Shown: positions 41,540-49,317, counted from the stretch's first letter. The stretch: 64,000 nucleotides of DNA from Candidatus Kaiserbacteria bacterium (GCA_016182485.1 JACPGH010000006.1:62001-126000); one strand, 5' to 3'. The notes: generated from the sequence alone by a model not told the origin. Numbers and translations: made by a program.

Positions 41540-42148
41540 ATGCTCGAATTCCTGCGCGTGCTTCTCGATCCCGTTGCAATGGTACAGGCCGGCGGTTATC
41601 TCGGCGTCGCGCTTATCGTATTCGCCGAGAGCGGCGTGCTGGTCGGAATGTTTTTGCCGGGCGATTCCCTGCTCTTCGCCGCAGGGCTTCTAGCGGCCGG
41701 GGGATATCTCTCAGTCGGGCCGCTAGCGCTCGTCGTCGTAGTTGCCGCTATCCTCGGGGACTCAGTCGGCTACTGGTTCGGCGCCAAGGTGGGGCCGGCG
41801 CTTTTCAGGCGTCAGGACTCGCGCTTCTTCAAGCAGGCGCATGTGGAGCGCGCCCAGCAATTTTTCCTGAATTACGGGGGCTATGCCATCGTGCTTGCCC
41901 GTTTTATACCTATCGTGCGCACGCTCACGCCAATTCTCGCCGGAGTCGGCACGATGCCGTATCTCCGGTTCCTCGCATTCAACGTGATCGGCGGAATAAT
42001 CTGGGGCGCCGGTATAGTATACCTTGGCTATTTCCTTGGTTCTGCCATTCCGGGCCTTGAACGCTATTTCCTGCCGCTCACGCTTCTCATAATCCTCGCA
42101 TCGGTCGCGCCCATTCTCATCAAGACCGTCAGAGCCAGCTCAAAATAA
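41540..42148 (+). CDS. DedA/SNARE-associated family membrane protein
   Basis: This 202-aa protein has five to six membrane helices and DedA features: FAESGVLVGMFLPGDSLLF near residues 27-45, VVAAILGDSVGYWFGAKVG, and the FIPIVRTLTPILAGVGTM segment with the conserved arginine. DedA proteins are thought to flip or recycle lipid carriers such as undecaprenyl phosphate, which would serve both peptidoglycan and the glycan locus. Confidence 0.94.
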   Translation: MLEFLRVLLDPVAMVQAGGYLGVALIVFAESGVLVGMFLPGDSLLFAAGLLAAGGYLSVGPLALVVVVAAILGDSVGYWFGAKVGPALFRRQDSRFFKQAHVERAQQFFLNYGGYAIVLARFIPIVRTLTPILAGVGTMPYLRFLAFNVIGGIIWGAGIVYLGYFLGSAIPGLERYFLPLTLLIILASVAPILIKTVRASSK

Positions 42149-42151
42149 CCC

Positions 42152-42216
42152 TGTGAAGGTCTGACCTTCACAGGTGCACATATATACAGTTAGCTTGTGA
42201 AGGTCTGACCTTCACA
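42152..42216. repeat. Second pair of TGTGAAGGTC palindromes, 44 bp apart
   Basis: Identical 21-bp palindromes start at 42152 and 42196, between the convergent dedA-like and dsbA-like genes. Spacing equals that of the pair starting at 17220 and 17264. Confidence 0.9.
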
Positions 42217-42229
42217 GGGATCATCGGGC

Positions 42230-42946
42230 CTATTTCACGACGGTATCGAGCGCGGTCTTGAAACTCGCGTAGGGATACGCCCCGGCGATTAACTCGTCGC
42301 CGATTATGAGCGATGGCGTCGCGTTCACCCCGAGTCTCTGCGCCTCGGCGGTTACCTCTTGCGCGTGCCGCTCGTACGCGGCACGGTTAGCGTTCACATC
42401 GGCCGCGATTCTGGCAGCGTCGAGCCCGGGGATAGTCGCGTTCAACGAGTCGATGGACTGCGCATTGCCAAACCCGCCTCCCTCCTCGTCCTGCGCGGAC
42501 ATCATTGCTGTGCGCCATTCGAGATACTTTTCCGGATAGAGTTTCCAGACGGCCTGATTATAAAGCGCGCCCGTGAGCGAATCCTGTCCCATGCGCGGAG
42601 AGAGGAATACGACATCCTTGAAAACGAGCTTCACCTTGCCGGTGTCCACATACTCTCTCACTATGTCTGGAAATGCCGGCGGCGTGGGGATTTCCGGATG
42701 GCCGACCTCGAACGCTTTGCAGAACGGGCACTGGAAGTCGCTCCAGAATGCGATCGTAACCGGGGCGTTTGGGTCCCCGATATACGGCTCTCCCTCCGTC
42801 CGCACGTCTTCAATATCCACGCTTGCAGTATCCGCAGTCCCAGGCCCGGGATTAGAGCTATTCCACACGACTGCCCCCGCAACTAGCAGTCCGGCGATTA
42901 TTACGGCGACTGGCAACAGGAACTTGTTTGAAGAAGTGGTGTCCAT
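42230..42946 (-). CDS. Membrane-anchored DsbA-like thiol oxidoreductase
   Basis: This 238-aa protein has an N-terminal helix (about residues 8-29) and a thioredoxin-fold DsbA domain with FQCPFCKAF (CPFC active site) and the cis-proline region VNATPSLIIG. A helical insert of about 100 residues between them is typical of DsbA/DSBA-like proteins. It would form or isomerise disulfides outside the membrane. The start at 42946 (MDTTSS) is preferred; the frame extends to 43066 across an unrelated small gene. Confidence 0.93.
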   Translation of the reverse strand: MDTTSSNKFLLPVAVIIAGLLVAGAVVWNSSNPGPGTADTASVDIEDVRTEGEPYIGDPNAPVTIAFWSDFQCPFCKAFEVGHPEIPTPPAFPDIVREYVDTGKVKLVFKDVVFLSPRMGQDSLTGALYNQAVWKLYPEKYLEWRTAMMSAQDEEGGGFGNAQSIDSLNATIPGLDAARIAADVNANRAAYERHAQEVTAEAQRLGVNATPSLIIGDELIAGAYPYASFKTALDTVVK

Positions 42947-43004
42947 ATGTTGGCGATGATAGCATACGGTCGGATGTACAATAGCGGGATAAAAAGGAGG
43001 TCCC

Positions 43005-43079
43005 ATGAAAATCGCCACTCTCGCAATAATCGTAAGAGACGGACAGCTGCTCCTCGGACCATTCAACCCCGCACTCTAA
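43005..43079 (+). pseudogene. Remnant of a Nudix-type gene (24 codons) or short peptide gene
   Basis: AAAAAGGAGG precedes an ATG that opens a 24-residue frame, MKIATLAIIVRDGQLLLG and six more residues, then TAA and at once a hairpin. The first 18 residues match the usual start of Nudix hydrolases (strand, then DGxxLLG), but the Nudix box is absent. It looks like a gene whose middle was deleted, leaving start and terminator; a functional leader peptide is possible. Confidence 0.5.
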
Positions 43080-43080
43080 C

Positions 43081-43102
43081 CGGCCCCGCTTCGTCGGGGC
43101 CG
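43081..43102 (+). terminator. Hairpin after the 24-codon frame
   Basis: CGGCCCCG-6-CGGGGCCG begins 1 bp after the stop at 43079. No U run follows, so termination is uncertain. Confidence 0.5.
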
Positions 43103-43200
43103 TCTGATATAAATAGAAAAAGTACTACTATAAAATTATGCGCTAGTATGATATATCACACTGTTGTCATCGTTTTAGTATTTTGCAAAATACCATAATC

Positions 43201-43506
43201 ATGAAATCGTTCGCGGGAAAGGTATACGCAATTACAGCGAAGATCCCGAGCGGCAAGGTTGCGACGTACGGGCAGATAGCTCGGCTCGCCGGCTCTCGGC
43301 GAGCCGGGCGCGCCGTCGGCGCGCTCATGCGGCGCAATACGAACAAGAATGTCCCCTGCCACCGGGTCGTTTCAAGCGACGGGACGCTCCGCGGCTACGC
43401 CTTCGGCGGCATTCTCATAAAGCGCCAACGGCTACTCTCCGAGGGCGTCCTTTTCCTCGGCTCGCGCGTGAATTTAAGCAAATCGCTCTGGAATTCGAAA
43501 ACTTGA
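43201..43506 (+). CDS. ogt: Methylated-DNA--cysteine methyltransferase domain protein
   Basis: The product is the C-terminal MGMT domain alone (about 101 aa). VATYGQIARLAG and NVPCHRVV, with the alkyl-acceptor cysteine, are present, so it should be an active suicide repair protein rather than an alkyltransferase-like protein with Trp. The N-terminal subdomain of Ogt/Ada is missing, as in many short bacterial versions. ATG at 43183 is an alternative start adding six residues; neither has a Shine-Dalgarno sequence. Confidence 0.88.
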   Translation: MKSFAGKVYAITAKIPSGKVATYGQIARLAGSRRAGRAVGALMRRNTNKNVPCHRVVSSDGTLRGYAFGGILIKRQRLLSEGVLFLGSRVNLSKSLWNSKT

Positions 43507-43530
43507 CCCTTATTTTAAATATAGTATAGT
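43503..43530 (+). promoter_or_regulatory. Promoter of the beta-barrel gene
   Basis: TTGACC (43503-43508), a 16-bp spacer and TATAGT (43525-43530). It overlaps the ogt stop and gives a leader of about 70 nt before the ATG at 43607. Confidence 0.6.
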
Positions 43531-43606
43531 GTGGAAAGGTGGCTAGCTCTGTTCACATATAGGACCGCCGCTCGACGGGAATCGGGCACAACGCAAGGAG
43601 GCCGCC

Positions 43607-44365
43607 ATGCGGCAGATCGCTATCGCTCTCTCTCTGCTGTGCCTCGTTTCCCTCTCGGCTCCGCCGGCGAACGCCGAGGAGACGCCTGTGCTCTCGTACT
43701 CCTTCGCCACCGAGTGGTGGGCGAAGTACCTGAACCAGGGCGGGTTCGTCATCCATGACGGTTCGGTGCTCTGGACCAGCCTGTTCGTCACGCACAACCG
43801 GAGCGGCTTCTACGCTGGTCTCTGGAACTCGACGCCAATCGACGGGACGGAGTTCAATTCCGACTTCGGCACCGAGAACGACATCTACCTCGGTTGGCGC
43901 GGGCGCACCGGCAACTTCGGCTACACCCTCGGCGTCGCGTACTTCGACCTGTACCGACTCGGCGGTGACCCTGCTGGGGATCTCATGCAGGCGTACGGCG
44001 AAGTGGCCTACCACTTCCCGTTCGGGAAGCACGAGCTCGTACCCTTCGCACGCCTCGAATACTCGATACCGCCGCCCGTGCGGCATACGATGCTCGATGA
44101 GAGCGTCCGCGGCCTCGTCGGCGTCCGGTACACGTACGTGTTGACCGAGCAAGTTGGCTTCTGGGCGAAGCTGTGGCTCATCGGCGATGATGGCCGGAAC
44201 GCGCCCGAGGCGACCGGCATCGCGCAGCTGGACGGCGGCGTGAAGGTCGTGCTGACGCAGAACGTCAACATGACCTTCGGGGCAAGGCTGTCGCAGCCGA
44301 TGACGAAGACGAGTTCGCGCAAGTTCGAGGCGGTGCCGAACGCCGCGCTCAACATCAACTGGTAG
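43607..44365 (+). CDS. Secreted beta-barrel-like protein (outer-membrane-type)
   Basis: The ATG follows AAGGAGG. A signal peptide (about residues 1-23, ending ANA) precedes repeated amphipathic strands such as IYLGWRGRTGNFGYTLGVAY and VRGLVGVRYTYVL, and the chain ends in NINW with a C-terminal aromatic residue. This is the pattern of small outer-membrane barrels. The rest of the window suggests a monoderm cell, so the gene is out of place. It may be acquired, or the fold may serve another role. No paralogue is seen. Confidence 0.65.
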   Translation: MRQIAIALSLLCLVSLSAPPANAEETPVLSYSFATEWWAKYLNQGGFVIHDGSVLWTSLFVTHNRSGFYAGLWNSTPIDGTEFNSDFGTENDIYLGWRGRTGNFGYTLGVAYFDLYRLGGDPAGDLMQAYGEVAYHFPFGKHELVPFARLEYSIPPPVRHTMLDESVRGLVGVRYTYVLTEQVGFWAKLWLIGDDGRNAPEATGIAQLDGGVKVVLTQNVNMTFGARLSQPMTKTSSRKFEAVPNAALNINW

Positions 44366-44367
44366 TT

Positions 44368-44399
44368 CGAACCCCCGGCGCTTCGCGCGCCGAGGGTTC
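44368..44399 (+). terminator. Hairpin after the beta-barrel gene
   Basis: GAACCC..GGCG and CGCC..GGGTTC arms, starting 2 bp after the stop, form a strong GC stem. Confidence 0.65.
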
Positions 44400-44409
44400 C
44401 TTCGTTATG

Positions 44410-44432
44410 TGATGGACATACGATGTCCATCA
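44410..44432. repeat. GGACAT/ATGTCC palindrome at the end of the gene at 44433
   Basis: TGATGGACAT-3-ATGTCCATCA touches the stop codon at 44433. Same core family as in tgt and dus. Confidence 0.75.
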
Positions 44433-45494
44433 TTACTGATACTGGATATAAATCGGGATCGGGTTAAGAGCGAAAACTTCTTGGGGGGTCAGTAGGCCGT
44501 TCGCGGGCGGGCGACTATCGTTTTTATAAAACAGTTTTATGCCTGTGAATTGCACGGGTTCCGGCACGATGACGCGCGCGTAGGTATTTTTCTTCTTTTC
44601 CTTCGAACCGAAGCCGTCCATGTCCATTACTATCTGCACCTCCGGCAAGGGCCGTATCTTTTTGTAATTCGTCACCATGTCCGAGGTGAAACGGTGGATG
44701 ACGAGCACCTTGGGTGGCAATTTGTTCTCCTGCACGAGTTTCGCGAGATACTCTGCTGCAAAATTGATATCCGCCGCGTCGAATGTGCCGATGACCGTGC
44801 CGGGCCGGTCGCCGAATTTCATCGAGAACTCCGGATCTATGCCCAAGTGCACCTGCGGCATCTTCAAATATTTCTCAAGCATCGGCAATTCATACTGAAG
44901 CGTGCTCTTCCCTACCTGTACGTCGAGGAAAACGACCCCGTTCACTTTCTCGGCGAGCTCGAGCGCATGGTCTATTTGGTCGTCAGGCATCCGCAGCACA
45001 TACTTGCCCTCCCTGCCGGCGCTCGCCTGCGCGACCACGGCGATGTAGTGGATCGCCGGGACGACAGGCGTCGTCGGGTCGGCCGCCGCCCACATGGCGG
45101 AGGTGGAGGCGAGCATCGAGAGCATTTGGTCGGTCGGGTATTCGCCGAGCACGCCCATGCCTCTCGAATAGAAATTGCCGTAGTAGGCGACGATGCGCTT
45201 GAACGGCAGAATCGCGCCGGGGTTGGGATACGCAGTCTTCACGGGCCAAAGACGCGGGGTCGTAGAAGCGGCTTGCGGTGAGCTTGTCGAAACCGTTGTC
45301 GACGCAACATGCGCTAGAGCCAGAAGCCGCGCATCATACTCTGCCTTATCCAACTTGAGTACTGGCGCTTCTTTTACGGACGCTTGGATCGCAGCGGCTT
45401 CATATATTCGAATTACCATCGGCGAAAAGCCGAACAGATAAATCAGCATTCCTCCGGCGACGCATAGAGCCGCTACCAGGATTTTATGCAGCAT
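44433..45494 (-). CDS. Membrane-anchored TIM-barrel-like protein of unknown function
   Basis: This 353-aa protein has an N-terminal membrane helix (about residues 4-25), a Ser/Thr-rich linker with the repeat-encoded STSSPQAAS, and a domain with alternating strands and helices: FKRIVAYYGNF, VVPAIHYIAVVAQ, GVVFLDVQVG, VHLGIDPEF and VQIVMDMDGFG. This resembles a glycoside-hydrolase-type (beta/alpha)8 barrel on the outer face of the membrane. No catalytic pair is certain. Function unknown. Confidence 0.6.
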   Translation of the reverse strand: MLHKILVAALCVAGGMLIYLFGFSPMVIRIYEAAAIQASVKEAPVLKLDKAEYDARLLALAHVASTTVSTSSPQAASTTPRLWPVKTAYPNPGAILPFKRIVAYYGNFYSRGMGVLGEYPTDQMLSMLASTSAMWAAADPTTPVVPAIHYIAVVAQASAGREGKYVLRMPDDQIDHALELAEKVNGVVFLDVQVGKSTLQYELPMLEKYLKMPQVHLGIDPEFSMKFGDRPGTVIGTFDAADINFAAEYLAKLVQENKLPPKVLVIHRFTSDMVTNYKKIRPLPEVQIVMDMDGFGSKEKKKNTYARVIVPEPVQFTGIKLFYKNDSRPPANGLLTPQEVFALNPIPIYIQYQ

Positions 45495-45548
45495 GCCGGT
45501 ATAGTAACAGGATTTAGGCTCTAGGCTCTAGAGTGCCAACGGCTAGCT

Positions 45549-46034
45549 TTACGGACGCACCACATGCCACTTTCCCATTCCTTCGCCTCGCGCCTCTCCC
45601 GGCTTTACGTCCTTCTTCCAGAAATAAAGCGGCGCGCCCTCATAGGTAACTTGGATGGAGCCGTCCCGACGCTTCATAGTCCCTACCTTGCCCGCGGCGC
45701 CGCCGCCCCCTATAAGAGTCTGTGAGGAAGTCAGCACATACGGAGGCCACGCCAGAACGCAGGCGCCGGCGCAATTAGATTTGTTCCTGGAATCCTTGTC
45801 AGTGCGATACACCGTCATTCCGTTTCTCGCCACCAGATGCGGGCCTACCCCTGTCGTTGTCGCTACTCTGAGCAAAGGAATCGGCTCGACTTCGCTTCGA
45901 TATTCTTGCGCCGCATTCGCCTTAGTCTGTCCTTCTGAATAATCCTGCGCGGCGGTTTGGGTCGTGAACCAAAACCACGCAAGCGCGACGATAAGAATTC
46001 CTACAATCGTCCAGATGATCGTCGACGTTTTCAT
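45549..46034 (-). CDS. Membrane-anchored protein with COG4315/DUF305-like lipoprotein repeats
   Basis: This 161-aa protein has a membrane helix at residues 7-25. The rest matches the 'secreted repeat with Y-x4-D motif' family: MTVYRTDKDSRNKSNC, then GACVLAWPPY, then VTYEGAPLYFWKKD and a final GKWHVV. Two repeat halves are visible. Function of the family is unknown; they are found in cell-envelope proteins. Despite the call wording, the Y-x4-D family is the supported assignment; similarity to other DUFs is not claimed. Confidence 0.8.
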   Translation of the reverse strand: MKTSTIIWTIVGILIVALAWFWFTTQTAAQDYSEGQTKANAAQEYRSEVEPIPLLRVATTTGVGPHLVARNGMTVYRTDKDSRNKSNCAGACVLAWPPYVLTSSQTLIGGGGAAGKVGTMKRRDGSIQVTYEGAPLYFWKKDVKPGEARGEGMGKWHVVRP

Positions 46035-46161
46035 GGCGCAAATTCATACAACGTGCGGCAATCATATCCGCTTTACGGTGAACATAGAGTGAAAATCCGC
46101 TAAGTGCTAAAAACGGGCCCTTCGTCGAAGACTCCTCAGGACTGCGTCGCTTCGCTCCTTG

Positions 46162-46232
46162 CTGCCGGTCAGGGATTCGAACCCCAATTCACGGCTTCAA
46201 AGGCCGCTGTCCTACCATTAGACGAACCGGCA
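46162..46232 (-). tRNA. tRNA-Gln(TTG)
   Basis: The acceptor is TGCCGGT/ACCGGCA, the anticodon loop CTTTGAA is closed by GCGGC/GCCGT, and the T loop is TTCGAAT. The discriminator is G, as usual for tRNA-Gln. Confidence 0.95.
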
Positions 46233-46265
46233 ATGTAACTTATTTTACCACTTTTCATTCGTTCG

Positions 46266-47087
46266 TTAAGAGCCGCAGAGGGCGCGGAGGGCGGAGAGGT
46301 CGGCGGCGGTCGGCACGAGATTCCCGCTCTCGTTCTCGGCGTACATGATGGCGTTCGCATCCTCGTTGTGACCGAGGCCGATGGCGTGCCCGAACTCGTG
46401 CGCGAGCACCCGCTTAAGCTGCGTGGCGCCGATAAACTCGAAAATGTTTATTCGCACGCCCCTCGCGTCGCTCACGTATTCTCCTTCGCGGAACGTCTGT
46501 CCCGCGAATTGATTGTATTCCGCGACTTTCGCATTAATTACTCGCACGCGGGCATTATATTCAGCGACTTTGGCGTTTATGGTATCCGAAAGCGCCGAGA
46601 GCGCCGCCTGCTTCGCCTTGAGCGCGGCGGCTTCCTGCTTCTTGGCGCCGCCGCCTGCCTTGCCGACAGGCAGGCGCGCATTTACCGCCGCAACTTCTCT
46701 GACATAGGCCGCCTGCTCGATTTCGTAACGAGCGCGCAGAGTGTCGAGTGCGGCGCGCGCCGCATCGATCTCCTCCTGTTCCCGCGCGATCTGACTGCCG
46801 AGCTTAGCGGTCGCCTCGCGCTCGTCATAAATGAGATTGATCTTGAGCGATGCCTGCGGCTCATACGCAAGGACAGTCTTGCCGGCTGCGTCGTTCCATA
46901 TCGCCGCGGATGCTCTCGCGTTCTCTACAAGCGCGGCATTCGATATCTCGAAACGCTTATCGATCGCGCCCAAAGCGAATCCTACAGGATGCCTGCATGG
47001 GCGCGTGTTCTGATATTCGTAGTATATGACCCCGGTCGACAGGACGAGGGCAACGAGAAGTATGAGCCAGCGAGAAGCGTCTTTCAT
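46266..47087 (-). CDS. Membrane-anchored matrixin-like zinc metalloprotease
   Basis: This 273-aa protein has an N-terminal membrane helix, a long coiled coil (about residues 90-195) and a C-terminal metzincin domain with HEFGHAIGLGH (three zinc-binding His and the catalytic Glu) and a downstream IMY methionine turn. It would cleave proteins outside the cell. A palindrome-derived insert encodes ARLPVGKAGGG in the coiled coil. It overlaps dnaX by 4 bp (ATGA). Confidence 0.88.
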   Translation of the reverse strand: MKDASRWLILLVALVLSTGVIYYEYQNTRPCRHPVGFALGAIDKRFEISNAALVENARASAAIWNDAAGKTVLAYEPQASLKINLIYDEREATAKLGSQIAREQEEIDAARAALDTLRARYEIEQAAYVREVAAVNARLPVGKAGGGAKKQEAAALKAKQAALSALSDTINAKVAEYNARVRVINAKVAEYNQFAGQTFREGEYVSDARGVRINIFEFIGATQLKRVLAHEFGHAIGLGHNEDANAIMYAENESGNLVPTAADLSALRALCGS

Positions 47088-48139
47088 TCTTTATATAACT
47101 CGAGCACGGCCAGCTCGAGCGGGAGCGCAGGAATAGGCGCATATCGGATGCGCTCTCCTGCCTCGAGAAATGCCCGTAGCGTCTTATGCGTGATGTGGGA
47201 AGTGCTACTTACCACATCATTGCCGGAGATTTTTTCGAGCGCTGCGAATTCGTCCGCCCCGAGCTCGCTCGCGAGCTCGGGGCGGAGCTCGGGCGCATAG
47301 CGGATGAGAAGCACCGAGCGCAATCCTTCGAGCACAAGCTCCAGATAAAGGCGCATATCTATGCCGGCTCTGGCCGCTTTTTCTATCGTCTCAAGCGCGC
47401 GGCCTTGGCCCCCAGCGGGCGGCGCCTTTGCGAGCGCGGAAAGAAGCGCATGCACCTGCTCTCGGCGCGGCGCGGCTGTGACTGCTTCTACCGATTCCCG
47501 CGAAATAATTTTTCCTGGAGCCGCGACGAGAACCTTCTGCAACACCGAAAGCGCGTCGCGATACGAGCCCTCGGCGAGAATGGCGACGAGCTCGGCCGCG
47601 GCCGCCTCGAGGGCAACCCCCTCCTTCTTGGCGACCGCGATTGCAGTCTTCGCGAGCACTGCTCTAGTAGGCTTCTTGAACTCGAACACCTGACAGCGCG
47701 ATTGCACGGTTTCCGGCACTTTTTCGATTTCGGTTGTTGCAAGTATGAAAACAGCGTGCGCCGGGGGTTCCTCCAGCGTCTTCAAGAAAGCATTCCAGGC
47801 GCCCTTCGAGAGCATGTGCACTTCGTCGAGAATGTACACCTTATAGGACGACTCGAACGGCAACGTGTACACGCCCTCGGTGAGCGCGCGGATATCTTCT
47901 ACGCTGTTGTGGCTTGCCGCGTCTATTTCATGCAGATCACGCTCGCTCGTGCCAATCGCGGCGGCGAAGATGCGCGCTACCGAAGTTTTCCCCAAGCCGC
48001 GGCTTCCGGCAAAAAGATAGGCGTGGCCGATCTTTTTTGCTTTGACCGCTTCAGATAACGGCTTCGTCACCTGTTCTTGCCCTATGACTTCTTCAAATGT
48101 CGCCGGCCGATACGTGCGATAGAGAGCCTGATGCGCCAT
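47084..48139 (-). CDS. dnaX: DNA polymerase III gamma subunit, short form
   Basis: This 351-aa clamp-loader ATPase has Walker A GSRGLGKTS (45-53), Walker B DEVH (105-108), TLEEPP and the sensor-1 region FILATTE. The zinc-binding CxxC loop normally inserted after Walker A is missing: AAAIGTSERDLHEIDAASH follows directly. The tau C-terminal domains are also absent. The gene starts a two-gene unit with the metalloprotease. Confidence 0.95.
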   Translation of the reverse strand: MAHQALYRTYRPATFEEVIGQEQVTKPLSEAVKAKKIGHAYLFAGSRGLGKTSVARIFAAAIGTSERDLHEIDAASHNSVEDIRALTEGVYTLPFESSYKVYILDEVHMLSKGAWNAFLKTLEEPPAHAVFILATTEIEKVPETVQSRCQVFEFKKPTRAVLAKTAIAVAKKEGVALEAAAAELVAILAEGSYRDALSVLQKVLVAAPGKIISRESVEAVTAAPRREQVHALLSALAKAPPAGGQGRALETIEKAARAGIDMRLYLELVLEGLRSVLLIRYAPELRPELASELGADEFAALEKISGNDVVSSTSHITHKTLRAFLEAGERIRYAPIPALPLELAVLELYKE

Positions 48140-48188
48140 TCAATTAGTATAGAGGCGCTAGGCGCTAGGCGCTAGGCATAAAAAACAT

Positions 48189-48213
48189 CGCGGCCGGGTC
48201 CTCTACCCGGCCG
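48189..48213 (-). terminator. Terminator of the gene at 48252
   Basis: GCGGCCGGGT-5-ACCCGGCCGC; on the minus strand GATG and then a run of six U follow. Confidence 0.85.
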
Positions 48214-48251
48214 CTTGAGTCGCCCGACTACGTACGAATACTCCGATTCGC

Positions 48252-48947
48252 TCAGCACTTCTTCCGCAGCACTCGTTTCGGCGTCTTGCCGGCCGGTTGA
48301 GGGAACATTTTACGGGCCTTGGCTCGCATCTGAGCCCTCAGTGCCTCGATTGAGGCAAGCACGCGAGCGATCTCGTCGTTGAGAAGCTCCTGTTCTGTCC
48401 GGAGCTCCTCATATTCTCTCTGATGGTATGGAGGGATGTACCGTTCATCGCTTTCGGCATCGTACTCTTCTAGTGCATTGCACGCGTCGTCAATGTCAGA
48501 CTGCAGTTCTTTCAGTCCAGCGAGCACTCCCTGACGAGCGGAGACGATACAGCCGAGGTTACCGAACTGGAGCGGCCGTTTTTTGCGCCGCTTTGCCCGC
48601 GGCGCAGGCCTCCCGACCTTGACCCATGTTCCTAGCGAGAACTGCTCGTACCCGCCCCCGACGACAACCGGGTAGAGCCAGCCGGTCGTCTTCTGCCACT
48701 CTAGCTTCGACAGGCCGCAGGCGGACTGGAACTTCTTACCCGCTTCTTCCACTGTCCGCACGTCGAGCCGGATCATCTCGACACGGCTCTCCTTCGGTTG
48801 GAAAAACTGCAGAATGCAGCGGTAGAGCAGATATCCGACTGTGGCCCCGCTGCACTTCCGTCTGGCGAGTTCGACGAGGGCTATGAACGAAGCACCCGCC
48901 TCGTCCTGTCCAGCAGCGTATTGAAGCTTCCGCGCATAGAGTGCCAT
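48252..48947 (-). CDS. Protein of unknown function with PLQFGNL motif (231 aa)
   Basis: The ATG follows AAAGGAGA. The product is soluble, with a helical N-terminal part, a central basic stretch (APRAKRRKKRPLQFGNLG) and a long C-terminal coiled coil (about 145-210) ending in a basic tail. The segment PLQFGNL and what follows also occur in the next gene (49054-49317), so the two share a module. No known family is recognised. Its own terminator follows. Confidence 0.65.
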   Translation of the reverse strand: MALYARKLQYAAGQDEAGASFIALVELARRKCSGATVGYLLYRCILQFFQPKESRVEMIRLDVRTVEEAGKKFQSACGLSKLEWQKTTGWLYPVVVGGGYEQFSLGTWVKVGRPAPRAKRRKKRPLQFGNLGCIVSARQGVLAGLKELQSDIDDACNALEEYDAESDERYIPPYHQREYEELRTEQELLNDEIARVLASIEALRAQMRAKARKMFPQPAGKTPKRVLRKKC

Positions 48948-49014
48948 GCGGCTCTCCTTTCTTTCTTGGGTGCTGTCCGAAGCTCATAGTACCATTTCGC
49001 TAGCTATAGCAGTG

Positions 49015-49045
49015 GCGGCCGGTCCCGAGATTCGGGACCGGCCGC
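49015..49045 (-). terminator. Hairpin after the gene at 49054
   Basis: GCGGCCGGTCCCGA-3-TCGGGACCGGCCGC, a 14-bp stem 8 bp after the stop. Confidence 0.75.
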
Positions 49046-49053
49046 GCGAACGG

Positions 49054-49317
49054 TCACGCTGGAGGCGTGAGCCGAAATGGCTTGCGGGCCTGCGCACAAA
49101 GCCCGCCGTTGCGGAAGCACGTCTCGCACCTGATTCTCTGGACCTCCGCCATTTCGGAGTCCACCTCCGCGTCCGTATACGCGAAGGCTTGGTTAAGCGC
49201 CGCCAGACGTACTAGCTGAATGTGCACAAGGTTCCCGAACTGAAGAGGCGTCGGGATGTTCCGCCGTGCGGATTTCCGCAAGCGAAGAAGCGCAGTTCCC
49301 ATCTTCGGACAGGTCAT
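49054..49317 (-). CDS. Small protein of unknown function with PLQFGNL motif (87 aa)
   Basis: The ATG at 49317 follows AAAGGGGG. The product begins MTCPKMGTALLRLRK, contains PLQFGNLVHIQLVRL (about residues 24-38), an acidic helix, and then CETCFRNGGLC, a possible zinc-binding cysteine cluster with the early cysteine. It shares the PLQFGNL module with the gene at 48252. The frame extends to 49377, but the ribosome-binding site supports 49317. Confidence 0.6.
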   Translation of the reverse strand: MTCPKMGTALLRLRKSARRNIPTPLQFGNLVHIQLVRLAALNQAFAYTDAEVDSEMAEVQRIRCETCFRNGGLCAQARKPFRLTPPA

